From Pelistega suis (GTDB lineage Bacteria > Pseudomonadota > Gammaproteobacteria > Burkholderiales > Burkholderiaceae_B), in NCBI RefSeq assembly GCF_013133795.1, contig NZ_JABGBN010000009.1, positions 49,788 through 113,787 on the forward strand: DNA of 64,000 bases, read 5' to 3'. This document shows positions 1 to 9,348 of the stretch, piece after piece. The notes below the pieces were generated by a model that worked only from the letters and a program-made list of their open reading frames with translations, made no database searches and was not told the DNA's origin. Position 1 is the first letter of the stretch. Every line of letters starts with the position of its first letter. The position numbers and the translations under genes were made by a program.

Positions 1-221
1 CTTTGTACGTTTTCTTGGATTTTATGCCAAGGACCGTTAGCCTCTAGGACAAGACTGATACGCTCACTAAAGCCTAGCTGTCGACAGTGTTGGCGGATAA
101 GGTCGATTACCTCGTTGCGTAATAGAAGTTCCTCTCCCATGACACAGTAGAAATTATCGACCTTATTACCTAACTTTTGCAGATATTGTGCAAAAGCATC
201 GTAGCGTATTTTAGTTGCCAT
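1..221 (-). CDS. holA: DNA polymerase III delta subunit, N-terminal part (cut by window edge)
   Basis: Only the first 73 codons are inside the window. The ATG at 221 lies 3 bases after the lptE stop, so the gene closes the leuS-lptE-holA run, an order common in Proteobacteria. The visible protein starts MATKIRYDAFAQYLQK and continues with a 'YCVMGEELLLRNEVIDLIRQ' stretch. This matches the opening of HolA, where a short strand is followed by G-E-E/D-x-L-L and a helix. HolA opens the beta sliding clamp inside the clamp loader. The call rests on this segment plus gene order; the AAA+ core lies outside the window. Confidence 0.82.
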   Translation of the reverse strand, partial: MATKIRYDAFAQYLQKLGNKVDNFYCVMGEELLLRNEVIDLIRQHCRQLGFSERISLVLEANGPWHKIQENVQ

Positions 222-224
222 CTC

Positions 225-767
225 TTATTTTGAAGGATTTAATTGACGATAACGATGTATTAAATCCTCAGATGTAATACGACGATAAAGTCGTTCGGCA
301 ATACTCTTTTCCATATTGTTATAAATAAGCACCATTTCCGCCGATTTTGCTGACGATTCTTGCTCATCATAAGGAAGTAATTGTGAGGCAGTTAGTATGG
401 TAGGTTCTATAAGCACATTTCCAGCTATATCAGAAACGCTAAATTGGAAAGTTAGACCAAGTTCGTATTCTTCGACAGCACCGTCAGCATCAAGAGAAAC
501 CTCTGTACGAGTGCGATTAAGTGCTAACTGAGTAATAATCAGCTCAGCCTGTTGTGGACTGTCCACCATTACGGTTTTAGGAGAGCTTGCTTTAAGCAGA
601 CGGTAGATATAAATACCGAAACTCGAGTTACGCGAAATATTGCTATAAATCGAGGTAAAAGGTAAGTCTGTCTGACCGCGCATCTTAAACCCACAGCCTG
701 TTAATAGCAGACTTAGCATAAGAAAGCCGACTAAATAACGGCGGGTAGTTAGAAAATGTTTAAGCAT
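225..767 (-). CDS. lptE: LPS-assembly lipoprotein LptE
   Basis: A 180-residue lipoprotein precursor with a basic N-terminus, a hydrophobic core and a lipobox LLTGC, so lipidation is expected on Cys25. The mature start GCGFKMRG followed by a short beta/alpha domain (about residues 26-165) is typical of LptE, formerly RlpB. LptE plugs the LptD barrel in the outer membrane and helps deliver lipopolysaccharide to the cell surface. The gene starts 30 bases after leuS and ends 3 bases before holA, the classic leuS-lptE-holA arrangement, so one transcript is likely. Sequence similarity within this family is low, and context carries much of the weight. Confidence 0.9.
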   Translation of the reverse strand: MLKHFLTTRRYLVGFLMLSLLLTGCGFKMRGQTDLPFTSIYSNISRNSSFGIYIYRLLKASSPKTVMVDSPQQAELIITQLALNRTRTEVSLDADGAVEEYELGLTFQFSVSDIAGNVLIEPTILTASQLLPYDEQESSAKSAEMVLIYNNMEKSIAERLYRRITSEDLIHRYRQLNPSK

Positions 768-797
768 AAAGCAACTCCTTATTTAGTTATTCAGGGG

Positions 798-3455
798 TTA
801 GCCTACGACGTTAACGAGTTTGCCGGGAACAACGATAACGCGTTTTGGTGCACGCCCCTCAAGATGCTTGGTAATTTGGTGGTGTGCTAATGCTAAATGC
901 TCGATATCTTCTTTAGAAGCACCATTCGGGACCATAATAGAGCCACGTAATTTACCGTTAATTTGTAGCATCATTTCAATTTCATCAGCGACAAGAGCTG
1001 ATTCATCGACTTCTGGCCAAGGCGCATCTAATAAATCACCATAGATTTTATCGTAGCCTAAATCCTGCCATAATTGATAAGTAATGTGAGGCACGGCAGG
1101 GTATAGCATACGTAATAAGATACCGATGATTTCTTTGAGAGCGGCATCACTATATTCAGACTGCTCTAGTTTGGCGTCCTCAATAGCGTTTAGGAGTTTC
1201 ATATTGGCAGAAACCACCGTATTGTACTGCATGCGCTCATAGTCATAATTGGCTTGACGTAATAACTGATGTGCTGTTAAGCGAAGTTGTTTAACTTCTT
1301 TCGGTGCATGGCTAAAGTCGGGTAAAGTAACTGGCGCACGAGCAACGATATCTTTGTGGTTATACGCCATTACCCATAGGCGGCGCAAGAAACGGTTTGA
1401 GCCATCAACGCCTGTAGTAGACCATTCGAGCGTTTGCTCTGGAGGGCTTGCAAACATGACAAATAGGCGCGCCGTATCTGCACCCATCGTATCGATAATA
1501 GATTGAGGGTCTACACCGTTATTTTTTGATTTAGACATGGTGCCGATACCTGCATAGGTCACCTCTAGACCATCTTCAAGAGACTTAGCGCCGATAATTT
1601 GACCACGATCACCATAGATGTTTTCGACTTTATCTGGCCAGAAATACTCAATCCCACCTTTTTCGTTACGGCGAGTATAGATATGGTTTAATACCATGCC
1701 TTGAGTAAGTAGGTTAGTAAAAGGTTCGTCATATTTGACTAAGCCTAGGTCACGAGAGACTTTTGACCAGAAACGTGCATAAAGCAAGTGCATCACAGCG
1801 TGTTCGATACCACCAATATATTGATCCATTGGCATCCAGTAATCATTGCGAGCATCAAACATAGCTTCAGAATTACCGGGAGAGGTATAGCGCATAAAAT
1901 ACCATGAAGAGTCTACAAAAGTATCCATGGTATCTGTCTCACGACGAGCATCTTGACCGCATTTAGGACATTGGCATTTTAAGAAAGATTCAGATTTGTT
2001 GAGTGGATTACCTGTGCCGTCAGGAATGAGGTCTTCGGGTAATACGACGGGTAAATCTTTTTCTGGAACAGGTACTGGTCCGCAGTCTGGACAATGGATA
2101 ATAGGGATTGGTGTACCCCAATAACGTTGGCGAGAGATACCCCAGTCACGTAAACGCCATGTGGTTTGTTTTTCGCCAAGACCTTTGTCGCTTAATGTGT
2201 TTGCAACAACATCGACGGCTTGCTTGTAATTAAGACCATCTAGTGAGCCTGAATTAACACAAACGCCTTGTTGTTTATCACCATACCATTCTTGCCATTG
2301 GTCGGCTGAATAGTCTTTGCCTTCAATGGCAACGACCTGTTTGATAGCGAGATGATACTTTTTAGCAAAGGCAAAGTCGCGTTCATCATGTGCAGGAACA
2401 CCCATCACAGCGCCATCACCATAGCTCATCAGAACATAGTTACCGACCCAGACTTCGATTTGTTCACCAGTAAGGGGATGTGTAACGAATAGTCCTGTTG
2501 GTACGCCTTCTTTTTCTTTGGTGGCCATTTCTGCTTCTGTGGTGCCACCTAATTTGGCCTGCTCGATAAAGGCTGTGAGGGTAGGGTTGCGACGTGCCGC
2601 TTCGGTAGCGAGTGGGTGCTCAGGAGCAACAGCGCAGAATGTCACACCCATAATCGTATCGGGACGTGTGGTAAAGACATATAAGCGACCGTCTTGGATA
2701 AGATTACCAGCCTCATCTTTAATGTCGTGAGGGAAGGCAAAACGCACGCCTTCACTCTTGCCTAGCCAGTTTTCTTGCATCACGCGAACACGCTCTGGCC
2801 AACCATCCATTTTGTGTTTGACGCAGTCAAGAAGCTCTTCAGCGTAATCTGTAATACGGAGGTAATAGCCCGGGATTTCACGTTTTTCAACCAAAGCACC
2901 AGAACGCCAACCACGACCATCAACGACTTGTTCATTGGCTAATACCGTTTGATCAACAGGGTCCCAGTTTACGACTTGTGTTTTACGGTAAGCAATGCCT
3001 TTTTCTAGCATTTTGAGGAACATCCATTGGTTCCAACGATAGTATTCTGGGTCACAAGCGGTCATCTCGCGTGACCAGTCAATTGCCAAGCCCATTGATT
3101 TTAATTGTTTTTTCATATAATCAATGTTGGCATATGTCCATTGTGCCGGCGGTACTTTAGATTTAATGGCAGCATTTTCCGCAGGCATACCGAAAGCATC
3201 CCACCCCATAGGCATAAGGACATTGTAGCCTTTCATGCGTAGTTGGCGAGCGAGCATATCATTGATAGTGTAGTTACGTACGTGCCCCATATGCAGTTTG
3301 CCACTTGGATACGGTAACATCGAACAAGCGTAGTACTTAGGCTTGTCATTACCGTTTTTGTCTTTGGCATATTCAGTTACACGGTATACATCACCGTCTG
3401 CCCATTGTTTTTGTGCATTTTTTTCAACAACTTGGGGTTGGTATTGTTCTAACAT
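798..3455 (-). CDS. leuS: Leucyl-tRNA synthetase
   Basis: Class I aminoacyl-tRNA synthetase that charges tRNA-Leu. The HIGH motif is HMGH at residues 55-58 within [16 protein letters not shown], and the KMSKS loop is TMSKSKNNG near residue 640. The CP1 editing domain sits between them (about 225-420, with the T-rich [10 protein letters not shown] stretch). A zinc-type CPDCG...CPKCG region follows at about 450-500. The ATG at 3455 ([10 protein letters not shown]) is chosen because family members begin this way; an open frame extends 29 codons further upstream to 3542 but looks like leader. Length 885 residues fits the family, for example about 860 in E. coli. Confidence 0.97.
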   Translation of the reverse strand: MLEQYQPQVVEKNAQKQWADGDVYRVTEYAKDKNGNDKPKYYACSMLPYPSGKLHMGHVRNYTINDMLARQLRMKGYNVLMPMGWDAFGMPAENAAIKSKVPPAQWTYANIDYMKKQLKSMGLAIDWSREMTACDPEYYRWNQWMFLKMLEKGIAYRKTQVVNWDPVDQTVLANEQVVDGRGWRSGALVEKREIPGYYLRITDYAEELLDCVKHKMDGWPERVRVMQENWLGKSEGVRFAFPHDIKDEAGNLIQDGRLYVFTTRPDTIMGVTFCAVAPEHPLATEAARRNPTLTAFIEQAKLGGTTEAEMATKEKEGVPTGLFVTHPLTGEQIEVWVGNYVLMSYGDGAVMGVPAHDERDFAFAKKYHLAIKQVVAIEGKDYSADQWQEWYGDKQQGVCVNSGSLDGLNYKQAVDVVANTLSDKGLGEKQTTWRLRDWGISRQRYWGTPIPIIHCPDCGPVPVPEKDLPVVLPEDLIPDGTGNPLNKSESFLKCQCPKCGQDARRETDTMDTFVDSSWYFMRYTSPGNSEAMFDARNDYWMPMDQYIGGIEHAVMHLLYARFWSKVSRDLGLVKYDEPFTNLLTQGMVLNHIYTRRNEKGGIEYFWPDKVENIYGDRGQIIGAKSLEDGLEVTYAGIGTMSKSKNNGVDPQSIIDTMGADTARLFVMFASPPEQTLEWSTTGVDGSNRFLRRLWVMAYNHKDIVARAPVTLPDFSHAPKEVKQLRLTAHQLLRQANYDYERMQYNTVVSANMKLLNAIEDAKLEQSEYSDAALKEIIGILLRMLYPAVPHITYQLWQDLGYDKIYGDLLDAPWPEVDESALVADEIEMMLQINGKLRGSIMVPNGASKEDIEHLALAHHQITKHLEGRAPKRVIVVPGKLVNVVG

Positions 3456-3519
3456 AGTTATAAAACTCAATGAAAGCGAATAATCAATAAAATAGCGGCA
3501 TTTTTGCCTATAACGTTCT

Positions 3520-3525
3520 ATTATA
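3520..3525 (-). promoter_or_regulatory. Possible leuS promoter -10 box
   Basis: On the minus strand a perfect TATAAT lies 65 bases before the leuS ATG. No good -35 hexamer is seen at 16-18 bp, so this is a candidate only. It falls inside the longest open frame of leuS, which supports the shorter start at 3455. Confidence 0.4.
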
Positions 3526-3762
3526 GACTGAAAGCTTATCATTTCGGCGATTTTAATGTGGTTTTTTGCTTTCTATAAAATCTGTTACAATGGGTTTGGC
3601 TTATATGGTGTTCTACAGAGTAAAGAATACCTTGGTGCGATTTGAGCCTGTCGTATATTAGGAGTTATTTCTTTTTGCCTTTGGGCTATTTCAATCATTG
3701 CTTTCGTATAAGCATTTCTTGCGTGGCGTGAACGGATGCACGCGCATTTTTTAACCATAGTG

Positions 3763-3816
3763 CTACTTTATGGTGTCTCGCTATTATTCTTATTTCTATG
3801 AGACCCAGTAAAGTAG
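3763..3816 (+). promoter_or_regulatory. Long stem-loop in the leader of the BCCT transporter gene
   Basis: Arms at 3763-3779 and 3800-3816 pair over 17 positions with two mismatches and one G-U pair, with a 20-base loop rich in T. The stem ends 10 bases before the ribosome binding site (AGGGAG, 3825-3830) and is not followed by a T-run, so it is not an intrinsic terminator. It could be an operator or an mRNA structure that tunes translation or stability. Confidence 0.45.
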
Positions 3817-3835
3817 AACTCATTAGGGAGTAAAA

Positions 3836-5827
3836 ATGAAGACGACTTTTAATCTTAAGGTCTTTATCCCGAGTTTTATCTTTATGATAATCATCGGTGC
3901 ATTGGGGATGTGGGTTCCCGAAAAAATGAAAGCCACTTTAGATGTGGCACAACAATTTACTTTTAGCCATTTTAGTTGGTTTTATATTCTGGCTGTTTCG
4001 CTGTTTCTTGCGTTTCTTATTGTGCTTATCTTTAGTAGTTTAGGCGATATTCGTTTAGGTGCGGATGATGAGGATCCAGAATATCCTTTCTTTTCATGGG
4101 TAGCCATGCTTTTTGCTGCCGGTATGGGCGTTGGTCTTATGTATTTTGGTGTTGCTGAGCCGATGATGCATTATGCCTCTCCTATTACAGAGGACAATAT
4201 TGCTAAGAATGCCATGCTCTATACTTTTTTCCATTGGGGTGTACATCCTTGGGCAATTTATGGCACGATGGCATTAGCGTTGGCGTTCTTTGGTTACCGC
4301 TATCGCTTACCTTTGTCATTGCGTTCGACTTTTTACCCTTTGTTGAAAGACAAAATTCATGGTGCAGCAGGGCACGTGATTGATGGATTTGGTCTCTTAG
4401 CAACGGTTTTTGGTATTGTGACTACCTTAGGCTTTAGTGCAATTCAATTAAACTCAGGCTTACAAAATATTGGCTTAGTGAGTGAGATTGGTTTTTCACA
4501 ACAAGCGATTATTATCGTGATTGTGACATCCGTAGCGATTTTATCGGCCGTGTCGGGTGTAGGCAAAGGAGTTCGTCGTTTAAGTGAGATGAATTTGCTA
4601 TTGGCTTTAGCCTTGATGTTATTTGTCTTATTTGCAGGGCCAACGGTTAAATTGCTTGCCACATTCGCAGAAAATGCGGGCTACTATATTAGTCATTTAA
4701 CAGAAATCAGTTTTAGAACATTTGCGTATGACGATGCTCATCAAGGTTGGTTTACAGGTTGGACGATTCTTTATTGGGCATGGTGGGCATCATGGGCACC
4801 TTTTGTAGGCTTATTTATTGCACGTATTTCTCGTGGACGTACCGTGCGTGAGTTTGTGATGGGTGTACTCATTGTGCCGACAGCTTTTAGTTTGTTATGG
4901 TTTACGATTTTCGGTAATTCAGGTATTTATTTAAATGAGTTAAGTGGCGGTGTTTTAGCAGAACTGACATCAAAGCCCGAGATTTTATTATTTAAATTCT
5001 TAGAGTTTTTCCCATTGTCTAGCGTGAGTAGTTTTGTCGCTATGGTGATTTTGGCCTTGTTTTTTATTACCTCAGCAGACTCGGGTATTATTGTTTTAAA
5101 TAATATTGCCTCAGGGGGAAGTAGTAAGCCAACACCGAAATGGCAAAGTGTTTTATGGGGTGTTATTCTCATTACGATGGCTATTGCTTTATTGCGTACA
5201 GATGGTTTAGGTGCAGTACAGGCAGTAACGCTATTGGTGGCGCTGCCCTTCGTGGTCATTATGGTGGGAATGTGTGTAAGCTTAATGCGAGGCTTGCGTT
5301 CAGATGCACGTTATTTTAGTCAAAAACTTAATGCGGGTAGTGTTTTCTGGAGCGGAGACCGTTGGAAACAACGACTTAATCAGATTCTGCACCAGACACA
5401 AGAGGATGATATGGAGAATTTCTTTAAAGATGTTGTCCGTCCCGCTTTTGAAACCTTACGTGCAGAATTGGTGAGTAAACATCAGTTGCAAGTGACGGTA
5501 AATCGTATTGATGAGCCCGAAATGGCGATGGAATTAATCATTGAAAAAGGTCAGTGGCGTAATTTCCTCTACGGTGTCAAAGTACAAACCTCTAAGGCAC
5601 ATGAGGCATTAAAAGAGGAGAGCGCATTGCCTGGTTTAACTAAGACTGTCGTTCATGAGCCATTTACGTATTTTGGTGATGGTCGCGTCGGTTATGATGT
5701 ACAGTACATGTCAAAAGATGAGTTGATTGCCGATATACTAAAACAATATCAGCGCTATTTAAATTTAATGCATAGTGAAGATTTAGCCTTAATCATGAAA
5801 GCGCCTATTGATGGAGAAAATATCTAA
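3836..5827 (+). CDS. BCCT-family betaine/choline/carnitine transporter (BetT-like)
   Basis: A 663-residue inner-membrane protein with about 12 hydrophobic segments in the first 500 residues and a soluble C-terminal tail of about 150 residues. BCCT landmarks are present: GMGVGLMYFGVAEPMMHY (TM3), FFHWGVHPWAIY (TM4), and the aromatic substrate box ILYWAWWASWAPFVG near residue 320. The long tail is the arrangement of BetT, a proton-driven choline importer, rather than that of short betaine carriers. No betaine synthesis genes are adjacent, so the substrate (choline, betaine or a related quaternary amine) is inferred. The start has an AGGGAG ribosome site 5 bases upstream. A terminator follows at 5918. 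Confidence 0.9.
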   Translation: MKTTFNLKVFIPSFIFMIIIGALGMWVPEKMKATLDVAQQFTFSHFSWFYILAVSLFLAFLIVLIFSSLGDIRLGADDEDPEYPFFSWVAMLFAAGMGVGLMYFGVAEPMMHYASPITEDNIAKNAMLYTFFHWGVHPWAIYGTMALALAFFGYRYRLPLSLRSTFYPLLKDKIHGAAGHVIDGFGLLATVFGIVTTLGFSAIQLNSGLQNIGLVSEIGFSQQAIIIVIVTSVAILSAVSGVGKGVRRLSEMNLLLALALMLFVLFAGPTVKLLATFAENAGYYISHLTEISFRTFAYDDAHQGWFTGWTILYWAWWASWAPFVGLFIARISRGRTVREFVMGVLIVPTAFSLLWFTIFGNSGIYLNELSGGVLAELTSKPEILLFKFLEFFPLSSVSSFVAMVILALFFITSADSGIIVLNNIASGGSSKPTPKWQSVLWGVILITMAIALLRTDGLGAVQAVTLLVALPFVVIMVGMCVSLMRGLRSDARYFSQKLNAGSVFWSGDRWKQRLNQILHQTQEDDMENFFKDVVRPAFETLRAELVSKHQLQVTVNRIDEPEMAMELIIEKGQWRNFLYGVKVQTSKAHEALKEESALPGLTKTVVHEPFTYFGDGRVGYDVQYMSKDELIADILKQYQRYLNLMHSEDLALIMKAPIDGENI

Positions 5828-5917
5828 TTTAGGCGTGGATTTTTTAAGGGATAAATGATAAAAATTCTATATCGATAGTTTTTTAGTCTCTCTCTACTTC
5901 TCTACTAAAGCATGGAT

Positions 5918-5947
5918 AAAGCCCTTCGTTTTGTGACGAAGGGCTTT
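5918..5947 (+). terminator. Intrinsic terminator after the BCCT transporter gene
   Basis: Perfect 11-bp stem (AAAGCCCTTCG / CGAAGGGCTTT) with an 8-base loop, followed by a weak T-rich tail. Confidence 0.75.
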
Positions 5948-6063
5948 GTATTTGTGGTGATTAAAAATGCTCGTAGTACTCTAGTGATTACTACTAATTT
6001 TCAAGGGCATTAATCCTTTATATAGTAGAAGTATTACATCAAAATATAGTCAGAGGAGCTGAT

Positions 6064-7683
6064 ATGACAACATCTATCCAATATTCTCGTCGTTTTACCT
6101 TGGCGGAAGCTTTTCAAAGAGCCGTAGCACAATTCCCCAATAAGGAAGCTTTGGTATTTGAACGCCGACGCTGGACGTATAGACAGGTAGATAAAGCCGT
6201 TCAGCAAATCGCTTTATATTTAAAATCAAAAGGTTTAAAGGCAGGCGATCATGTTGCAGCGTACGGGGCTAACTCAGATGCTTATGTATTGTATTGGTTA
6301 GCGTGTAATCGTTTAGGGTTGGTGCATGTACCAGTCAATTATGCGCTCCTAGGTGATGAATTGCATTATATTTTGACGCAGTCAAAAGCGAAAGCGGTAT
6401 TTTGTGACCCTCATTTAAAAGAAAGTCTGGCGAATATTCAACCTCGTTTGAATCTTGATTTATATGGGACTTTCTTTGGTGGAGAGCAAGACGATATTCT
6501 TAGTGTGGCTGCTGTGCCACCACATGAGCCTGCAACACCGGGTAGTGTGGTGCTGGAAGATATTCGTCAGTTTATTGAGAATACGCTTCCTATGGGTGAT
6601 ACGGATGATGTTTTACTGACGGCATTTGATGAAAAATCTCCTGCACAAATTCTTTATACGTCTGGGACAACCTCTCTACCTAAAGGAGCGATGTTAAGTC
6701 ATGAGGCACTTTATGCAGAATATATGAGTGCGATTGAAGCGCTTGATATTAAGCCATCAGATAAGGCATTGACCTCTTTGCCGCTTTATCACTCAGCACA
6801 AATGCAAGTGTTTTTAATGCCAGGACTATTGCAAGGTGTCACGCAGGTTATTATCCCAGCTCCTAAACCTGATGTATGCTTCTTATGGTTTGAGAAAGAG
6901 AATATTACAACGTTCTTTGCTCCGCCAACAGTATGGATTTCACTTTTACGTCATCCTGAATTCAGCGTGGATAAGATGAAAATGCTGAAAAAGGCTTACT
7001 ATGGTGCATCGATTATGCCTCTGCCTGTATTAGAGGAAATTCGTCAGTTATTCCCAGAAATGGGCGTATATAACTGCTATGGACAGAGTGAAATCGGCCC
7101 CTTGGCAACCGTACTCAATCCTGCAGAGCATCTGATTTCGCCAGCTTCAGCAGGTCGTCCTGTGATGAATGTAATGACCCGTGTGGTCGATGATAAGATG
7201 AATACAGTACCCGTAGGTCAAGTGGGTGAGATTGTTCATCAGTCTAAGCAGCTGATGAGTGGTTACTGGGACAAACCAGAGCAAACTGAAGAGAGTTTTG
7301 AGGGTGGTTGGTTCCATTCAGGGGATATGGGTTACTTTGATGAGCATGGTTTCCTTTATATCGTTGATCGCATTAAAGACGTGATTAATACTGGTGGTGT
7401 ATTAGTATCAAGTCGAGATGTCGAGGAGTGTTTATATAAGCATCCGAGCGTAGCGGAAGTAGCGGTGATTGCCATCCCTGATGAGAAATGGGTAGAGGCG
7501 GTATGTGCCGTGGTAACGCTAAAAGCAGGCACCACAGCAACAGAACAAGAGTTAATTAACTTTGCAAAAGAACGTATTGCGCCATTTAAAGTACCTAAGA
7601 AAGTTCATTTTAAAGATGAGCTTCCTCGTAATACGGCAGGTAAGCTATTAAAACGTACTTTACGTGAAGAGTTTGCTAGCTAA
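6064..7683 (+). CDS. AMP-forming acyl-CoA synthetase (acyl-CoA ligase)
   Basis: A 539-residue ANL-superfamily adenylating enzyme that activates a carboxylic acid to acyl-AMP and then to acyl-CoA. The phosphate-binding loop YTSGTTSLPKG is at about 197-207. YNCYGQSE (about 335) matches the A5 motif. HSGDMGYFDEHGF (about 417) carries the ribose-binding Asp, DRIKD is the hinge region (about 434), and PRNTAGKLLKR near the C-terminus carries the catalytic Lys. The family resembles medium or long-chain fatty acid ligases, but the substrate cannot be read from sequence. A strong ribosome site (AGAGGAG) precedes the ATG. It is transcribed alone, with a terminator at 7747. Confidence 0.88.
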   Translation: MTTSIQYSRRFTLAEAFQRAVAQFPNKEALVFERRRWTYRQVDKAVQQIALYLKSKGLKAGDHVAAYGANSDAYVLYWLACNRLGLVHVPVNYALLGDELHYILTQSKAKAVFCDPHLKESLANIQPRLNLDLYGTFFGGEQDDILSVAAVPPHEPATPGSVVLEDIRQFIENTLPMGDTDDVLLTAFDEKSPAQILYTSGTTSLPKGAMLSHEALYAEYMSAIEALDIKPSDKALTSLPLYHSAQMQVFLMPGLLQGVTQVIIPAPKPDVCFLWFEKENITTFFAPPTVWISLLRHPEFSVDKMKMLKKAYYGASIMPLPVLEEIRQLFPEMGVYNCYGQSEIGPLATVLNPAEHLISPASAGRPVMNVMTRVVDDKMNTVPVGQVGEIVHQSKQLMSGYWDKPEQTEESFEGGWFHSGDMGYFDEHGFLYIVDRIKDVINTGGVLVSSRDVEECLYKHPSVAEVAVIAIPDEKWVEAVCAVVTLKAGTTATEQELINFAKERIAPFKVPKKVHFKDELPRNTAGKLLKRTLREEFAS

Positions 7684-7746
7684 GGTTGATAATAGTAGAC
7701 ACTATGTATAAGCTATTTGTTTAGGTTTAGCTTATACGCACTTATA

Positions 7747-7775
7747 CGGTACAATGAGGGTATTGTACCGTTTTT
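7747..7775 (+). terminator. Terminator-type hairpin between the acyl-CoA ligase gene and pepD, close to the pepD start
   Basis: Perfect 9-bp stem (CGGTACAAT / ATTGTACCG), 6-base loop, then TTTTT. The T-run ends 16 bases before the pepD ATG. It probably ends the upstream transcript. Because so little room is left for a pepD promoter behind it, it may also act as an attenuator in the pepD leader. Confidence 0.7.
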
Positions 7776-7791
7776 CTTTAGGGTAATCGTT

Positions 7792-9237
7792 ATGACAGTA
7801 GAAGTTTCTTCGCTCGCACCCCAAGCGGTGTGGCAATGGTTTAGTGATTTTTGTCGTATTCCTCATCCAACGTTTCATGAGCAAGCATTGGGTGATTTTA
7901 TTGTGCAACAGGCACAGCAAAAGGGTCTCAATGTTCAACGTGATTCGATTGGTAATATTTTAATTAAAAAAGCCGGTACGCAAGGACTTGAAAATCGTGC
8001 GCGAGTAGCGATTCAAGCACATATCGACATGGTGGCACAAAAGGGCACGACAAGTATCCATAATTTTGAAACTGACCCTATTCAGATGAGCATTCAGGAT
8101 GGATGGGTTTTTGCCAATGATACAACGCTTGGTGCGGATAATGGTATTGGTGCGGCGATGGGCTTGGCATTAGCTTTTTCTGATGATATTCCTCATCCAC
8201 CGATTGACTTAGTCCTGACAGTCGAAGAAGAAACGGGTATGGGGGGAGCGAGAGCGATTTCTGCAGAATGGTTAAGTGCGCCTTATCTGGTTAATTTGGA
8301 TTCAGAAGATGAGGGAATTTTATTTATCGGTTGTGCAGGTGGTCGTGATGCGACTTTTTCATTACCGTTCCAACCAGTAGCGGGTACAGGTTATGCTTAT
8401 ACCGTGCAAGTATCTGGTCTAAAAGGGGGGCACTCAGGCATTGATATTGATTCGGGACGTGCCAATGCAAATTTATTATTAGCACGAGTGTTGCATGAAA
8501 TTGCAAAATTGGGTAGCTGGCAATTAGCAGATATTAAGGGTGGCTCACTACGTAATGTGATTCCTCGTGAGGCAAGTGCAACGATTGTATGTGCTTCGCC
8601 ACTTGCTACGGATGTTTTGACAACTATCACAGCAACGATTAAACAAGAATTAGCGGCAGTAGAACCAAATATTGAAGTCTCGCTAGAAGCTTTAACTGAA
8701 GTTCCTCCAGCATGTTCAGCAACGGATAGTCAAAAGATGTTAAACCTCATTCGTAGCATTCCTAATGGTGTATTGCGTATGAGTGATGACTTTAAAGGAG
8801 TCGTTGAGACATCTATTAGCATGGGTGTACTCTTGATTAAAGAGGGTGAGTTAGTTATTCGCTGTCTGATGCGTTCGCTATTAGAAACTCCCAAAGATGA
8901 TGTATCTGCACGCTTGCAGGCTTTGGCAGATTTAGCAGGTGCTAAATTGGTGTTAGCAGCGGATTATCCTGGTTGGAAACCAGAACCTAATTCTCCATTA
9001 TTAGCACTTTGTCAGGACTTATTTACACGTTTCTATGGACAAGCACCGGCGATTGAAGTGATGCATGCGGGTCTTGAATGTGGTATCTTAAAAGGACATG
9101 CCCCACAGATGGAGATGATTTCTTTTGGACCTAATATTCGTGCCGCTCATTCACCACGGGAGTGTGTGGAAATTGCTTCAGTAGAAAAATGCTGGAATGT
9201 TTTTTTAGAGTTGATGGCGACGTCACCAGAGAAGTAA
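7792..9237 (+). CDS. pepD: Aminoacyl-histidine dipeptidase / cytosol non-specific dipeptidase PepD
   Basis: A 481-residue M20C-type dinuclear zinc peptidase of the cytoplasm that splits a broad range of dipeptides. Metal and catalytic motifs: QAHIDMVAQK (first His and Asp, about residue 75), GADNGIGAAM (bridging Asp), LTVEEETGMGGA (catalytic Glu and metal Glu), LDSEDEG, and the C-terminal AGLECGIL followed by a late His. The dimerisation lid lies between the halves (GGHSGIDIDSGRANAN). The ATG at 7792 is used because it follows an AGGG ribosome site and matches family length (485 in E. coli); the open frame continues 25 codons upstream into the terminator hairpin, which is unlikely coding. Confidence 0.93.
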   Translation: MTVEVSSLAPQAVWQWFSDFCRIPHPTFHEQALGDFIVQQAQQKGLNVQRDSIGNILIKKAGTQGLENRARVAIQAHIDMVAQKGTTSIHNFETDPIQMSIQDGWVFANDTTLGADNGIGAAMGLALAFSDDIPHPPIDLVLTVEEETGMGGARAISAEWLSAPYLVNLDSEDEGILFIGCAGGRDATFSLPFQPVAGTGYAYTVQVSGLKGGHSGIDIDSGRANANLLLARVLHEIAKLGSWQLADIKGGSLRNVIPREASATIVCASPLATDVLTTITATIKQELAAVEPNIEVSLEALTEVPPACSATDSQKMLNLIRSIPNGVLRMSDDFKGVVETSISMGVLLIKEGELVIRCLMRSLLETPKDDVSARLQALADLAGAKLVLAADYPGWKPEPNSPLLALCQDLFTRFYGQAPAIEVMHAGLECGILKGHAPQMEMISFGPNIRAAHSPRECVEIASVEKCWNVFLELMATSPEK

Positions 9238-9270
9238 GTCTGGTACAAATTATTTGAGTGCCGCTCATAC

Positions 9271-9306
9271 AAAAACTCGGGTTAATTAGATAGCCCGAGT
9301 TTTTTT
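9271..9306. terminator. Bidirectional terminator between pepD and amtB
   Basis: 11-bp stem (AAAAACTCGGG / CCCGAGTTTTT) with a 12-base loop. T-runs are present on both strands, as expected between convergent genes. Confidence 0.85.
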
Positions 9307-9348
9307 ATGAGGCATATGGGAGGGTATGCCTCGGTGATAGGGTGGAGC

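Larger units (their letters stand above)
3456..3835. other. Intergenic region between leuS and the BCCT transporter
   Basis: A 380-base gap between divergent genes. It holds the leuS -10 candidate, a rightward extended -10 (TGTTACAAT, 3583-3591) without a clear -35, and a long hairpin just before the transporter start. If the rightward promoter is real, the transporter has a leader of roughly 240 bases. No coding frame or known riboswitch class was recognised in it. Confidence 0.5.
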
